This document shows, piece by piece, positions 8,440 to 16,979 of a stretch of DNA of 46,622 nt. The stretch is from an uncultured Pelagibacteraceae bacterium (lineage in GTDB: Bacteria; Pseudomonadota; Alphaproteobacteria; Pelagibacterales; Pelagibacteraceae): assembly GCA_902591695.1 (NCBI GenBank), contig CACJBQ010000005.1:1-46622 (forward strand). The letters run 5' to 3'. The notes under the pieces were generated by a model that worked only from the letters and a program-made list of their open reading frames with translations, ran no database searches and had not been told where the DNA came from. The position numbers and the translations under genes are program-made. Position 1 is the first letter of the stretch. Every line of letters begins with the position of its first letter.

Positions 8440-9185
8440 TAATTTTCTTTAAATAATTTACCAAACCCTACTACAGAATTATTTTTATTTATTTTAACAA
8501 GCGTATCCCAAATTAAAGCCTGATTGCTAGATAAAACTGTGGTATTTAGTTTTTTTTCTAATTTATCAATGATTGGCAACACTGGTAAAGCTGTACAGGA
8601 AACAAAGAGTGCCTCTGCTCCATTTAAATCTATTTCAGATAGAACATTATATAAATAATTCTGATCAACTTTTCCGATATCGTAGTCAGCTTCTATATCA
8701 AAATAAGAATTTGATGTAACCTCAAATCCTTCATCTTTAAAATATTCTAAAACTTCATCGTTAAGTTTTTTGCTATAAGGTGTAAATAGACATATTTTAT
8801 TTATATTTAATTTCTTTAAAGCTTTGATTGCAGCAGTACTTGGAGTTGTTACTTCTGCCATAGGTTTTGCAGCTTTTACTTTTTTCTCAATAGACTCATA
8901 ACCTGCAGCTATTGTTCCAGATGTACAGCCATAAACAACACAATCGATATCTTGGTCAGGCAGTATATCTTTTGTTACTTCAGTAACTTTGTTTGACATT
9001 TTGATCAAATTTTCTTTTGTTAGTGGGTTGTAGCATTCGATACGATTTACAAAGAAATCAACTTCCTTATCCTTAATTACGTTTATAAAATCTCTTTCAA
9101 TCATAAAATCACTTGCAAGCGCAATAAGTCCAATTCTTGGATTTGATTTGGTAATATATTTAGGATCTATTTTTGTTGAATTCAT
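8439..9185 (-). CDS. eutA: EutA-like Asp/Glu-racemase superfamily protein
   Basis: Protein of 248 residues in the aspartate racemase / arylmalonate decarboxylase / maleate isomerase superfamily. The two catalytic cysteines are seen as Cys87 in YGCTSGT and Cys197 in VSCTALP, one in each pseudo-symmetric half. In marine ectoine clusters a protein of this type, EutA, is encoded next to EutD. Here it is first in the run and translationally coupled to the hydrolase (TAATG), so the name rests on family plus context. EutA has been proposed to act on the stereochemistry of hydroxyectoine-derived compounds; its reaction is not settled. A maleate isomerase or racemase of another catabolic route remains possible. 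Confidence 0.7.
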   Translation of the reverse strand: MNSTKIDPKYITKSNPRIGLIALASDFMIERDFINVIKDKEVDFFVNRIECYNPLTKENLIKMSNKVTEVTKDILPDQDIDCVVYGCTSGTIAAGYESIEKKVKAAKPMAEVTTPSTAAIKALKKLNINKICLFTPYSKKLNDEVLEYFKDEGFEVTSNSYFDIEADYDIGKVDQNYLYNVLSEIDLNGAEALFVSCTALPVLPIIDKLEKKLNTTVLSSNQALIWDTLVKINKNNSVVGFGKLFKEN

Positions 9186-9243
9186 ATTTTAAAAGGTGAA
9201 TATATCAGAAGTTCTTTAATAATCATTAATATAAAAAATAGTT
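9186..9243. promoter_or_regulatory. Divergent promoter region, eutA-like / EamA
   Basis: A 58-base AT-rich gap separates the first gene of the minus-strand ectoine/Pot unit from the plus-strand exporter gene. Both transcripts must start here or inside the neighbouring coding sequence. TAATAATCATTAATATAA-type tracts could serve as -10 elements, but no confident -35 or operator is visible. Confidence 0.35.
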
Positions 9244-10116
9244 ATGAATATAAAAGATACTTTCCTAGCATCCTTGGTGCCTATTTTTTTAGGCTTTGGT
9301 TTTGTAATAGCTAAACCAGCATTTGAATCTTTTCCTCCTATTCTTTTAATGGGTATCAGATTTACATTTGCTGCTTCATTATTAATTTGGTGGTTTCCAA
9401 TTCCAAAAGGATATTTAAAAAGAATTTTTGTTGCATCATTAGTCGCTAATACATTGCAATATAGTATTACATATACTGGTTTAGATTTAATTGATGCATC
9501 TTCAGCAGTTCTTTTGGTTCAGATGGAAGTTCCGTTTGGAGTTATTTTTGCTTATTTCATGCTTAAAGAAAAACCAACTATTAGAGCTTTAATTGGTATA
9601 GCTATTGCTTTTGTTGGTGTTTATATTTTAACTGGATCTCCTAACTTGGATGGAAAATTTATTGGAATTGCACTTACAATTTTAGGATCTGCTATATGGG
9701 CTCTTGGACAAGTTATGGTTAAACCTTTAAGTAAAGAAATAAATCCTCTAGCGTTAGTTGCTTGGCTAGCATTATTCTCTGGACCAATTTTAATAATGCT
9801 ATCTGCAATAATTGATGGGAATACAATTAATTATCTAACAAATGCAAAATTAAATCATTGGATTATCGCTATTTATATTGGTTTCATCATGCAACCAATT
9901 ACATATGGTTGTTTCTATTATGTTTTAAAAAACAACCCTCTTTATAAAGTGCTTCCTATTGTTACTATGGGTATTCCCCCAACAGGTTTATTAGCTGCTA
10001 TATTTCTTTTAGGTGAAAAACCAACACCAGAATTATTTATAGGTGGTGCAATAATCATTATTGGTGTGATTTTAATTATATTTACAAAAAACAAAAAAGA
10101 AGAGGAAATAAAATGA
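9244..10116 (+). CDS. EamA/DMT-family membrane transporter
   Basis: Inner-membrane protein of 290 residues with about ten hydrophobic spans arranged as two EamA repeats (about residues 5-130 and 140-280). Members of this drug/metabolite superfamily usually export amino acids, metabolites or toxic analogues. It is the first of three plus-strand genes and shares an ATGA overlap with the next gene, a beta-hydroxyacid dehydrogenase. Substrate unknown. Confidence 0.85.
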   Translation: MNIKDTFLASLVPIFLGFGFVIAKPAFESFPPILLMGIRFTFAASLLIWWFPIPKGYLKRIFVASLVANTLQYSITYTGLDLIDASSAVLLVQMEVPFGVIFAYFMLKEKPTIRALIGIAIAFVGVYILTGSPNLDGKFIGIALTILGSAIWALGQVMVKPLSKEINPLALVAWLALFSGPILIMLSAIIDGNTINYLTNAKLNHWIIAIYIGFIMQPITYGCFYYVLKNNPLYKVLPIVTMGIPPTGLLAAIFLLGEKPTPELFIGGAIIIIGVILIIFTKNKKEEEIK

Positions 10117-11054
10117 AAATTGGATTTATTGGTTTGGGTAATGTTGGTGGAAAACTTGCGGGAAGTTTGTTAAGAAATAATTTTGATCTTACGGTAAGAG
10201 ATTTAGATGAAAGTTTAACAAATTCTTTGAAAGACTTAGGTGCTAAAGTTGCAAAGTCTCCAAAAGAATTAGCTGAGCAGTCAGATTTAATCATCACCTC
10301 TCTTCCATCGCCTGAAGTGTCTGCTGAAGTAATGGAGGCTGAAGATGGAATTCTAAATGGTTTATCAGAAAATAAAATTTGGCTAGAAATGAGTACCACA
10401 GACGAAAATGAAGTTAAAAGACTTGGTAAAAAAGTAATAGAAAAAAAAGCTACACCAATGGATGGGCCTGTGAGCGGTGGATGTCATAGAGCAGCAACAG
10501 GTAATATTGCTATATTTGTTGGTGGGAAAAGAGAAGCATTTGAAAAAATTTTACCTGTATTAACCATTATGGGAAGAAAAATATTACACACTGGTGAGCT
10601 TGGTACAGCAAGTGTGTTAAAAGTAATTACAAATTATCTAGCATCTGCACATTTAGTTGCATTAGGTGAGGCTTGGACTGTAGCAAAAAAATCTAATTTG
10701 GATCTATCAAAAACTTATAAAGGGATTGCTATTTCATCTGGTAATTCATTTGTGCATGAAACTGAAAGTCAGGTGATATTAAATGGATCTTACAATATAA
10801 ATTTTACAATGGATTTAGTTTTAAAAGATACAAGTCTATTTGATAATCTTGCAAAAAAACTAAATGCCCCTTTAGAAATTTCTCCACAAATAGTTGAAAT
10901 TTTTAAAGACGGTCAAAAAAAATATGGTTCTAGAGCTTGGTCATCAATGATTGTAAAAAGGATGGAGGATTTAAATAATATTAATTTTAGAGCTAATGGT
11001 TTTCCTGAAGAGTTAATTGATAGTGAGCCAGAGGAAAAAGGATATGAAATTTAA
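10113..11054 (+). CDS. 3-hydroxyisobutyrate-dehydrogenase-family oxidoreductase
   Basis: NAD(P)-dependent beta-hydroxyacid dehydrogenase of 313 residues. It has the Rossmann motif GLGNVGG at residues 7-13, the substrate-binding DGPVSGG (117-123) and the catalytic Lys170 in KVITNYLAS, the three hallmarks of the family (3-hydroxyisobutyrate, tartronate semialdehyde and related reductases). It starts inside the stop codon of the exporter gene, with GAGGA as Shine-Dalgarno, and is followed after 20 bases by an aldehyde dehydrogenase. A hydroxyacid-to-semialdehyde-to-acid sequence (as for hydroxyisobutyrate or 3-hydroxypropionate) is plausible, but the exact substrate cannot be told. Confidence 0.85.
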   Translation: MKIGFIGLGNVGGKLAGSLLRNNFDLTVRDLDESLTNSLKDLGAKVAKSPKELAEQSDLIITSLPSPEVSAEVMEAEDGILNGLSENKIWLEMSTTDENEVKRLGKKVIEKKATPMDGPVSGGCHRAATGNIAIFVGGKREAFEKILPVLTIMGRKILHTGELGTASVLKVITNYLASAHLVALGEAWTVAKKSNLDLSKTYKGIAISSGNSFVHETESQVILNGSYNINFTMDLVLKDTSLFDNLAKKLNAPLEISPQIVEIFKDGQKKYGSRAWSSMIVKRMEDLNNINFRANGFPEELIDSEPEEKGYEI

Positions 11055-11074
11055 TTAATGTGTTAAGATAGAAA

Positions 11075-12505
11075 ATGTTAGATAAAAGAAAATTTTACAT
11101 TAATGGTCAATGGGTTGATCCAACAAAAAAAAATGATTTTGAAGTCATTAATCCATGCAATGAGGATCCGTTTGCTGTTATTTCTTTAGGTTCAAAAGAA
11201 GACATAAATTTAGCTGTTAAATCAGCAAAAAATGCTTTTGAAACTTGGAAAGAAACAAGCAGGGAAGAAAGGCTCAGTTTACTTGAAAAGCTATCATCAG
11301 TTTATAAAAAAAGATTTAATGAAATGGCTGAGGCTATTTCTCTAGAAATGGGTGCACCAATGGATTGGGCAACAGACGTTCAAACGGCTTCAGGGAAAGA
11401 TCATTTAGATGATTTTATTTTAAGATTAAAAAATTTTAAATTTCATGAACACTTTGATAATAAATCAAATAATCATATCTATTATGAGCCAATTGGAGTT
11501 TGTGGGTTAATCACACCATGGAATTGGCCAATTAATCAAATTGCTTTAAAGGTTGTTCCAGCATTCGCAACTGGATGTACAATGATTTTAAAACCATCAG
11601 AGATTGCTCCTATTTCTGGAATGCTATTTGCAGAAATGATTGATGAAGCAGGTTTTCCAAAAGGAGTATTTAATTTAGTAAATGGAGATGGTGAAGGAGT
11701 AGGAACTGATATTTCAAGCCACCCTGATATTGATATGGTTTCTTTCACAGGTTCAACAAGAGCAGGAAAATTAATTTCAAAAAATGCTGCTGAAACAATT
11801 AAAAGAGTTTGTCTTGAATTGGGTGGAAAAGGTGGAAATATTGTTTTTGCTGATAGTTATAAAAATGCAGTAAGAGACGGTATTAGAAATGTAATGAGCA
11901 ATTCTGGTCAATCTTGTGATGCACCAACAAGAATGCTGGTTGAGAAATCAATTTATGAAAGAGCTGTTAAAGAAGCAGTAGATGAAGCAAACAAAATTAA
12001 AGTAGATCAAGCTTCAAAAAAAGGAGATCATATAGGACCAGTAATTTCTAAAATTCAATATGATAAAATTATAAATCTTATTGAAAGTGGAATTTCTGAA
12101 GGCGCAACTCTTGCAGCAGGTGGACCTGAGTTACCAAACGGTTTGAACAAAGGATACTTTATCAAACCAACTATATTTACAGATGTAACTAATGACATGA
12201 GAATTGCTAAAGAAGAAATTTTTGGACCTGTGTTATCTATAATTCCCTTCGAAACTGAAGATGAGGCTGTCAATATTGTAAACGATACTTCTTATGGTCT
12301 TGGAAATTATTTGCAAACTGAAGATAGGGAAAAAGCACATCGTGTTGCTAAAAAATTAAGATCAGGCTGTGTTTACATTAATGGAAATGGAGCAGATGCC
12401 GGAACCCCATTTGGTGGTTACAGACAATCAGGTAATGGGAGAGAAGGAGGTGTTTGGGGCCTTGAGGAATATCTTGAAGTAAAGAATGTTACTGGTTGGA
12501 GTTAA
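11075..12505 (+). CDS. NAD(P)-dependent aldehyde dehydrogenase
   Basis: Cytoplasmic aldehyde dehydrogenase of 476 residues, the normal length. The N-terminal FYINGQWVDP, cofactor segment TPWNWPINQIALK with KPSEIAP, general base Glu248 in LELGGKGGN, nucleophile Cys281 in NSGQSCDAPTR, and EEIFGPVLS near the C-terminus are all intact. It would oxidise an aldehyde to its acid. The preceding dehydrogenase suggests a semialdehyde made from a hydroxyacid. The last 17 bases overlap the end of the convergent dioxygenase gene, so the two transcripts share no separate terminator. Confidence 0.9.
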   Translation: MLDKRKFYINGQWVDPTKKNDFEVINPCNEDPFAVISLGSKEDINLAVKSAKNAFETWKETSREERLSLLEKLSSVYKKRFNEMAEAISLEMGAPMDWATDVQTASGKDHLDDFILRLKNFKFHEHFDNKSNNHIYYEPIGVCGLITPWNWPINQIALKVVPAFATGCTMILKPSEIAPISGMLFAEMIDEAGFPKGVFNLVNGDGEGVGTDISSHPDIDMVSFTGSTRAGKLISKNAAETIKRVCLELGGKGGNIVFADSYKNAVRDGIRNVMSNSGQSCDAPTRMLVEKSIYERAVKEAVDEANKIKVDQASKKGDHIGPVISKIQYDKIINLIESGISEGATLAAGGPELPNGLNKGYFIKPTIFTDVTNDMRIAKEEIFGPVLSIIPFETEDEAVNIVNDTSYGLGNYLQTEDREKAHRVAKKLRSGCVYINGNGADAGTPFGGYRQSGNGREGGVWGLEEYLEVKNVTGWS

Positions 12506-13640
12506 CAGAATTTTTTAAATATCTTAGTCTTCCAATAATTTCATCTCGATCCATGTAATAACCTTGTAAATGTCTATGTCCTGAGTTTGGATCATATTCA
12601 GTTCTACCGTGTAATAATCGTCTATTGTTAAAAGAAAAAATATCACCTGGTCCTAATCTAAATTTAATCTGGAATTGATCGTCATGAAGTAAATTTCCAA
12701 ATCGGTGATGAGCTTTATAAACTTTATCCATCAAATCAGGATGACAGTCTAAAGCGTCCATGGTTGCTACACTAAACCTTATATCATGGTAATCATTATC
12801 TTTTGTTAGAGATATCGCGGGTGCGTAATAACTCCTAACAGACTCTTGTGTATAATCCATGTCTCTAAATTTTAAATGAACGTTTACTAGCGTATCAAAT
12901 ATTTCTTTCTCATTTTTTCTCAAATAATCTGCTACTGCAAAGCCATCTACAGCGGACGAGTCTCCGCCTGTTGCAGAATTTACTAAACAATGAAGAAATT
13001 GATAGCCAGGTGGTGTTTCAAACCATGGTAAATCCATATGATTTCTTAAGGCATGTGCTGTGTAAGCAGAATTATTTGGTTTAGGAATGTTAATTACTTC
13101 AAACGGTGTTTTAAAAAAAGTTTCTCTGGTATGGCTAATTCTGTTTAAAATTTTAAAGCCAGAGTTATTTTCAGTTGGAGCATTTTTTACTATAGCAATT
13201 CCAGTATGATGTAAAAGCTCTAACCATCTAATAAGTCCTTCATCTGAACTCATAATTTCGTCATGCTCAATCTCGATTGACTTCAAGTCATTTTGTAAAG
13301 AGTTATCCCAAAGTTGATATGGAGATTTATATTTTAAATTATTTTTTATTGTATAGCAGTTTTCTCTCAGCCAATTTTGGTCATAATAACTTACGTGATC
13401 TCCTTCACTCCATTCAATTTCAAGCTTACCTTCATTATTTACTGCAAATTTTTTTGGATTAATATTATTTGATACTTTTAAAATATTAAACATTCTATGA
13501 CGGGAGTCTTTATCATGTGCAGTTGGACAATTGTCTCTTAGCCATAAATAATTAAATTTACTTTTTTTTCCATCACTCCAGTCAACTTCTAAATTTGTAG
13601 AATTTTTAGTTATGTTTTTAATTGTAAAATTTTGTTCCAT
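12489..13640 (-). CDS. Gamma-butyrobetaine-hydroxylase-like 2OG-Fe(II) dioxygenase
   Basis: Protein of 383 residues with the two-domain layout of gamma-butyrobetaine and trimethyllysine hydroxylases: an N-terminal GBBH-like (DUF971) domain (about 1-110) and a TauD-type oxygenase domain. Iron ligands are His201 and Asp203 (RNHMDLPW) and His344 (RRLLHGR); Arg356 would bind 2-oxoglutarate. These positions nearly coincide with human BBOX1. The N-domain has Cys38 (LWLRDNCP) and His82, but the other cysteines of the BBOX zinc site are Thr or Asp here. The substrate is probably a betaine or methylated amino acid. The gene is coupled (TAATG) to a class II aldolase upstream. It could form carnitine, but other quaternary amines are equally possible. 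Confidence 0.82.
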   Translation of the reverse strand: MEQNFTIKNITKNSTNLEVDWSDGKKSKFNYLWLRDNCPTAHDKDSRHRMFNILKVSNNINPKKFAVNNEGKLEIEWSEGDHVSYYDQNWLRENCYTIKNNLKYKSPYQLWDNSLQNDLKSIEIEHDEIMSSDEGLIRWLELLHHTGIAIVKNAPTENNSGFKILNRISHTRETFFKTPFEVINIPKPNNSAYTAHALRNHMDLPWFETPPGYQFLHCLVNSATGGDSSAVDGFAVADYLRKNEKEIFDTLVNVHLKFRDMDYTQESVRSYYAPAISLTKDNDYHDIRFSVATMDALDCHPDLMDKVYKAHHRFGNLLHDDQFQIKFRLGPGDIFSFNNRRLLHGRTEYDPNSGHRHLQGYYMDRDEIIGRLRYLKNSVNSNQ

Positions 13641-14371
13641 TAATTTTTATAATTTGAATGTTCTCTTTCTAGTTTTCTTAATAAAGCAGCCCACTCTGTT
13701 TTTCCATCATAATTATAATCATCAGAGTCACTCATATTTTCCCAAAAATATGCAGCTTTCTGTTTATCTATTTCATGTTTGTTTAAACCCATGGCAAGAT
13801 TTTTTACCTGAACTGAACATGCTTGCTCTAGATAATAAGCTCTGAAAAATGCTTCTGCAGCAGTTTTTCCTACTGTGTAATATCCATGATTTCTTGTAAT
13901 CAAAATGTCGTGTTTACTAATTAGGTTTTCAAACTTGCTTCCAAATTCTTTGTCCTCAACAAATTCATAATCAATATATCCGACAAGATGATTTAAATAA
14001 ACTGCGGCCTGTGATAGATACATCAAACCTTCTTTGGTACCTCCAACTGCCATTACATCGTTGGAATGTCCGTGAACATAAAAATTTACATCATTTCTTT
14101 TATTAAAAATCCATTGAGCAAGATTAATGCATCCATCATTCAACCAAGGTCCGTCCAAATCTAATTTTTTTCCATTTTGATCAATTTTAACTAAAGATGA
14201 AGCGGTAATTTCTTCATAAAACATTCCATATGGATGAACGAAAGAACAATTCTTATCTTCAGCAGATCTCGCACCTGCACATTGGTTAGCAAGGTCTGTC
14301 ATGCCGTACATATGTAAAATTCTATAGAGAGCAGACAACTCTAGTCGCACATCTTTATCTGTTTGCGCCAT
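13640..14371 (-). CDS. Class II aldolase/adducin-family protein
   Basis: Protein of 243 residues in the fuculose-aldolase/adducin fold. Zinc-binding histidines are visible as His100 and His102 in YVHGHSND and His162 in TRNHGYYTVG. The Glu/His pair usually found upstream of the first zinc motif is not evident (the region reads NDGCINLA), so catalysis may differ from the sugar-phosphate aldolases. It is coupled by TAATG to the gamma-butyrobetaine-hydroxylase-like gene. A retro-aldol step on a hydroxylated product is an attractive idea, as in carnitine synthesis from hydroxytrimethyllysine, but that is inference. Transcription starts in the 125-base divergent gap shared with the betaine-type ATPase gene. 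Confidence 0.8.
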   Translation of the reverse strand: MAQTDKDVRLELSALYRILHMYGMTDLANQCAGARSAEDKNCSFVHPYGMFYEEITASSLVKIDQNGKKLDLDGPWLNDGCINLAQWIFNKRNDVNFYVHGHSNDVMAVGGTKEGLMYLSQAAVYLNHLVGYIDYEFVEDKEFGSKFENLISKHDILITRNHGYYTVGKTAAEAFFRAYYLEQACSVQVKNLAMGLNKHEIDKQKAAYFWENMSDSDDYNYDGKTEWAALLRKLEREHSNYKN

Positions 14372-14496
14372 ATATAAAATTCTTATTTAAAAAATAAGCA
14401 AAAGCAAATAAATACAACTGTTATTTCTTAAAACAATTATAAGTTGTATAATATTTGTTTTACATATCATGATTGTAACTGTTAGAACATTACATC
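14372..14496. promoter_or_regulatory. Divergent promoter region with inverted repeat
   Basis: A 125-base intergenic region between the class II aldolase (minus) and the ABC ATPase (plus). It holds a perfect TATAAT at 14447-14452, suited to the plus-strand gene. An 8-bp inverted repeat, ATACAACT (14412-14419) and AGTTGTAT (14442-14449), overlaps this -10 box. A regulator bound there could control both directions. No good -35 element is seen 17 bases upstream of the -10, which would fit an activated promoter. Confidence 0.45.
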
Positions 14497-15522
14497 ATGT
14501 CAAAAATTGAGATCAACAACGTATACAAAATTTTTGGAAACAACCCTTCTTCTGTACTGCCAATGGTAAAAGATGGTGCAACAAAAGACGAAATTTTAGA
14601 GCAAACTGGTCATACCGTTGGATTAGACAATGTTTCGCTTAAAATTGAAGAAGGAGAAACCTTTGTTTGTATGGGTTTATCGGGATCAGGGAAATCAACA
14701 CTAATAAGACATTTAAATAGACTAATCGATCCAACTGATGGTGAAATTTTAGTTGAGGGCACGAATGTAATGTCACTTGATAAAGATAAGCTTATTGAAT
14801 TTAGAAGACATAAAATGAGCATGGTATTTCAAAGATTTGGTTTATTCCCGCATAAAACAGTAATTCAAAATGTTGGTTACGGATTAGAAATGCAAGGGAA
14901 AGGTGAAGATGAAAGAAATAAAATCTCAATGGAAAAAATCGATGCAGTTGGTCTTACTGGTTTTGAAAATCAATACCCTGCTCAATTATCGGGAGGAATG
15001 CAACAACGTGTTGGTTTAGCAAGAGCATTAGCTACTGATACAGATATTATGTTAATGGATGAAGCTTTCAGTGCTCTAGATCCTCTAATTAGAAGTGATA
15101 TGCAGAAACAATTAATTGATCTTCAAGCAGAATTAAAAAAAACGATTGTATTTATCACACATGACCTTGATGAATCTTTAAGATTGGGAGATCATATAGG
15201 GATATTAAATTCTGGAAAATTAGTTCAAGTAGGAACCCCAGAGGAAATTATTATGAACCCTGCTGATGATTATGTAAAAGCTTTTGTAAAAGATGTGAAC
15301 AGAGCAAAAGTTATCAAGGCAAAAATTATTATGAAAACTGCTGATCAAGCTAATGACATAGATAAATCAAACTTAATAAAAGTAAATGAAGATGAATTTA
15401 TAGAGGATTTTTTACCAAAAATCGTATGCTCTGACTCAAATTGTGAAGTGGTTGATAAAAGTGGAAATGTAAAGGGATACATTTCAAATCAAGAATTACA
15501 GTCTTCATTAACAAGATCATAA
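14497..15522 (+). CDS. Glycine betaine/proline-type ABC ATPase (ProV/OpuAA-like)
   Basis: ATPase of 341 residues with the features of quaternary-amine uptake ATPases: an extended N-terminus (about 45 residues before the domain core, including QTGHTVGLDNVS), Walker A GLSGSGKST (60-68), FQRFGLFPHKTV, signature LSGGMQQRVG, Walker B IMLMDEAFSALDP and HDLDES. The C-terminal 70 residues look like a degenerate CBS-type regulatory tail; full ProV proteins are about 400 residues. A permease and binding protein normally follow, but here the next gene is a thioesterase, one base downstream. The ATPase must therefore work with components encoded elsewhere, or it has been separated from its operon. Confidence 0.87.
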   Translation: MSKIEINNVYKIFGNNPSSVLPMVKDGATKDEILEQTGHTVGLDNVSLKIEEGETFVCMGLSGSGKSTLIRHLNRLIDPTDGEILVEGTNVMSLDKDKLIEFRRHKMSMVFQRFGLFPHKTVIQNVGYGLEMQGKGEDERNKISMEKIDAVGLTGFENQYPAQLSGGMQQRVGLARALATDTDIMLMDEAFSALDPLIRSDMQKQLIDLQAELKKTIVFITHDLDESLRLGDHIGILNSGKLVQVGTPEEIIMNPADDYVKAFVKDVNRAKVIKAKIIMKTADQANDIDKSNLIKVNEDEFIEDFLPKIVCSDSNCEVVDKSGNVKGYISNQELQSSLTRS

Positions 15523-15523
15523 A

Positions 15524-15985
15524 GTGTTATTAAGAACTTTCGAAGTAAAAAAGCAATGGGTTGATTACAACAATCATATGAACATGGCTTATTATGTTCT
15601 TGTTTTTGATCAAGCATGGGAAGTTGCACTTGAAAAATTTAAAATGGGAGGAACTGCAGCAAAAGATCTTAATAGAAGTACTATGGTTGTTGAAACAAAT
15701 ACGAAATACTTAAATGAAGTTAAAGAAGGTGAAAAAGTAAATGTTAATCTAACCTATTTCGACCATGACAAAAAAAGACTTCATTTAAAAATGGAAATGA
15801 TTTCTCAAAAAACCAATAAACTTTCAGCCTCTATGGAATGGATATCCCTCTATATAGATTTAAGTAAAAGAAAAGTCACAGAATTTGAGGAAGAAAAAGT
15901 AAAATTAATGAGAGACTTTATTGAACAAAATAATTCAAAATTTTCAACTGAAGGTCTTCTATTCACTTCTAAATTGAAGAAATAA
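15524..15985 (+). CDS. Hotdog-fold acyl-CoA thioesterase
   Basis: Thioesterase of 153 residues in the 4HBT family. The motif WVDYNNHMNMAYY (12-24) is the active-site helix region, with Asp14 and His18. The gene starts with GTG one base after the ABC ATPase stop, so the two are very likely translated together. In carnitine catabolism a small thioesterase of this class splits betainyl-CoA to glycine betaine. Next to a betaine-type ATPase and a butyrobetaine-hydroxylase-like gene, that is a sensible hypothesis. However, no L-carnitine dehydrogenase or BKACE enzyme is nearby, so a general thioesterase cannot be excluded. Confidence 0.78.
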   Translation: MLLRTFEVKKQWVDYNNHMNMAYYVLVFDQAWEVALEKFKMGGTAAKDLNRSTMVVETNTKYLNEVKEGEKVNVNLTYFDHDKKRLHLKMEMISQKTNKLSASMEWISLYIDLSKRKVTEFEEEKVKLMRDFIEQNNSKFSTEGLLFTSKLKK

Positions 15986-16025
15986 TTAAATATTCGAGAG
16001 ATTTTTTTTTTGATATAGGTGCGTA

Positions 16026-16979
16026 ATGAGCACTGATAATAATTCAAAAGGAATTCTTTTAATAATTGCAGCAATGACTTTATTTGCAATGCAGGACTCT
16101 TTAATTAAATTTATTTTTGAAAAAGCGGCACTTTATGAAATCTTCTTTGGAAGATATTTTGTTGCTGCAATTTTGCTGTTTTGTTACATCAAATTTAGAG
16201 GTCAAAAAGTTTCTTTAAAAACCTATTATCCTTTTTTAACGTTTGTTAGAGTAATTCTTCATTTTTTAGCCTTTTCTGCATTCTTTATTTCTTTAACCTA
16301 TATGCCTTTAGCTACAGCAAATGCTTTATTTTTCTCATGTCCATTTTTCGTGTCGATTTTTGCGAAATTTTTTTTGAAAGAATTTATTGGTATAAGAAGA
16401 TGGTCTGCAATTGTGTTTGGTTTTATTGGTGTATTTATTGTTTTAAATCCAAACTTTGATGATTTTGAATATAAAAGTCTACTACCAGTTTTGTGCGCTT
16501 TTTTTTACGCAGCTTCAATGACAATAACAAAATATACATCTGATAAAGATGACGTTAATACTCAACTTTTTTATTTTTACCTAATAGCACTAATACTTTG
16601 TGGTATTATTTTTGTTTTTATGGGCAATGGTCAACTTAATGATCCTAATTTTGACCCCACTACTCAATTTATATTTAGAGAATGGTTTTCAAACTTTGAT
16701 TATACTTGGAAGTTTATTTTATTTTTTGGTTTTGCTGCATCCATTGCTTTTGTATGTATTTTTTCTGCGTATATAGTTGCTTCACCTTCAGTTGTTTCAT
16801 TATTCGAATATTCTTTAATTATTATGTCTATGATTCCTGGTTATTTTCTATTTAATGAAATACCCTCAGCTAGAACCTTCATTGGAGTTGCGTGCATAAT
16901 AGCAGCCGGAATCTATATTTATATGAGAGAGCGAGTTAGAGATCAGTATATTGCAACTGAAACTCCAGTAAGAAGATGA
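16026..16979 (+). CDS. EamA/DMT-family membrane transporter
   Basis: Membrane protein of 317 residues with about ten spans in two EamA halves. It starts with a GILLIIAAMTLFAMQDSLIK helix and carries PLATANALFF in the first repeat, a segment common in S-adenosylmethionine/RhaT-like DMT exporters. It ends with a charged cytoplasmic tail. Its ATGA stop overlaps the following oxygenase gene. Direction and substrate of transport are unknown. Confidence 0.84.
   Translation: MSTDNNSKGILLIIAAMTLFAMQDSLIKFIFEKAALYEIFFGRYFVAAILLFCYIKFRGQKVSLKTYYPFLTFVRVILHFLAFSAFFISLTYMPLATANALFFSCPFFVSIFAKFFLKEFIGIRRWSAIVFGFIGVFIVLNPNFDDFEYKSLLPVLCAFFYAASMTITKYTSDKDDVNTQLFYFYLIALILCGIIFVFMGNGQLNDPNFDPTTQFIFREWFSNFDYTWKFILFFGFAASIAFVCIFSAYIVASPSVVSLFEYSLIIMSMIPGYFLFNEIPSARTFIGVACIIAAGIYIYMRERVRDQYIATETPVRR

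Noticed and set aside
10082-10399. 105-codon minus-strand ORF
   Set aside because: It lies antisense within the start of the hydroxyacid dehydrogenase gene, whose motifs are intact. Its product is Ser/Pro-rich in the way typical of a mirror frame.
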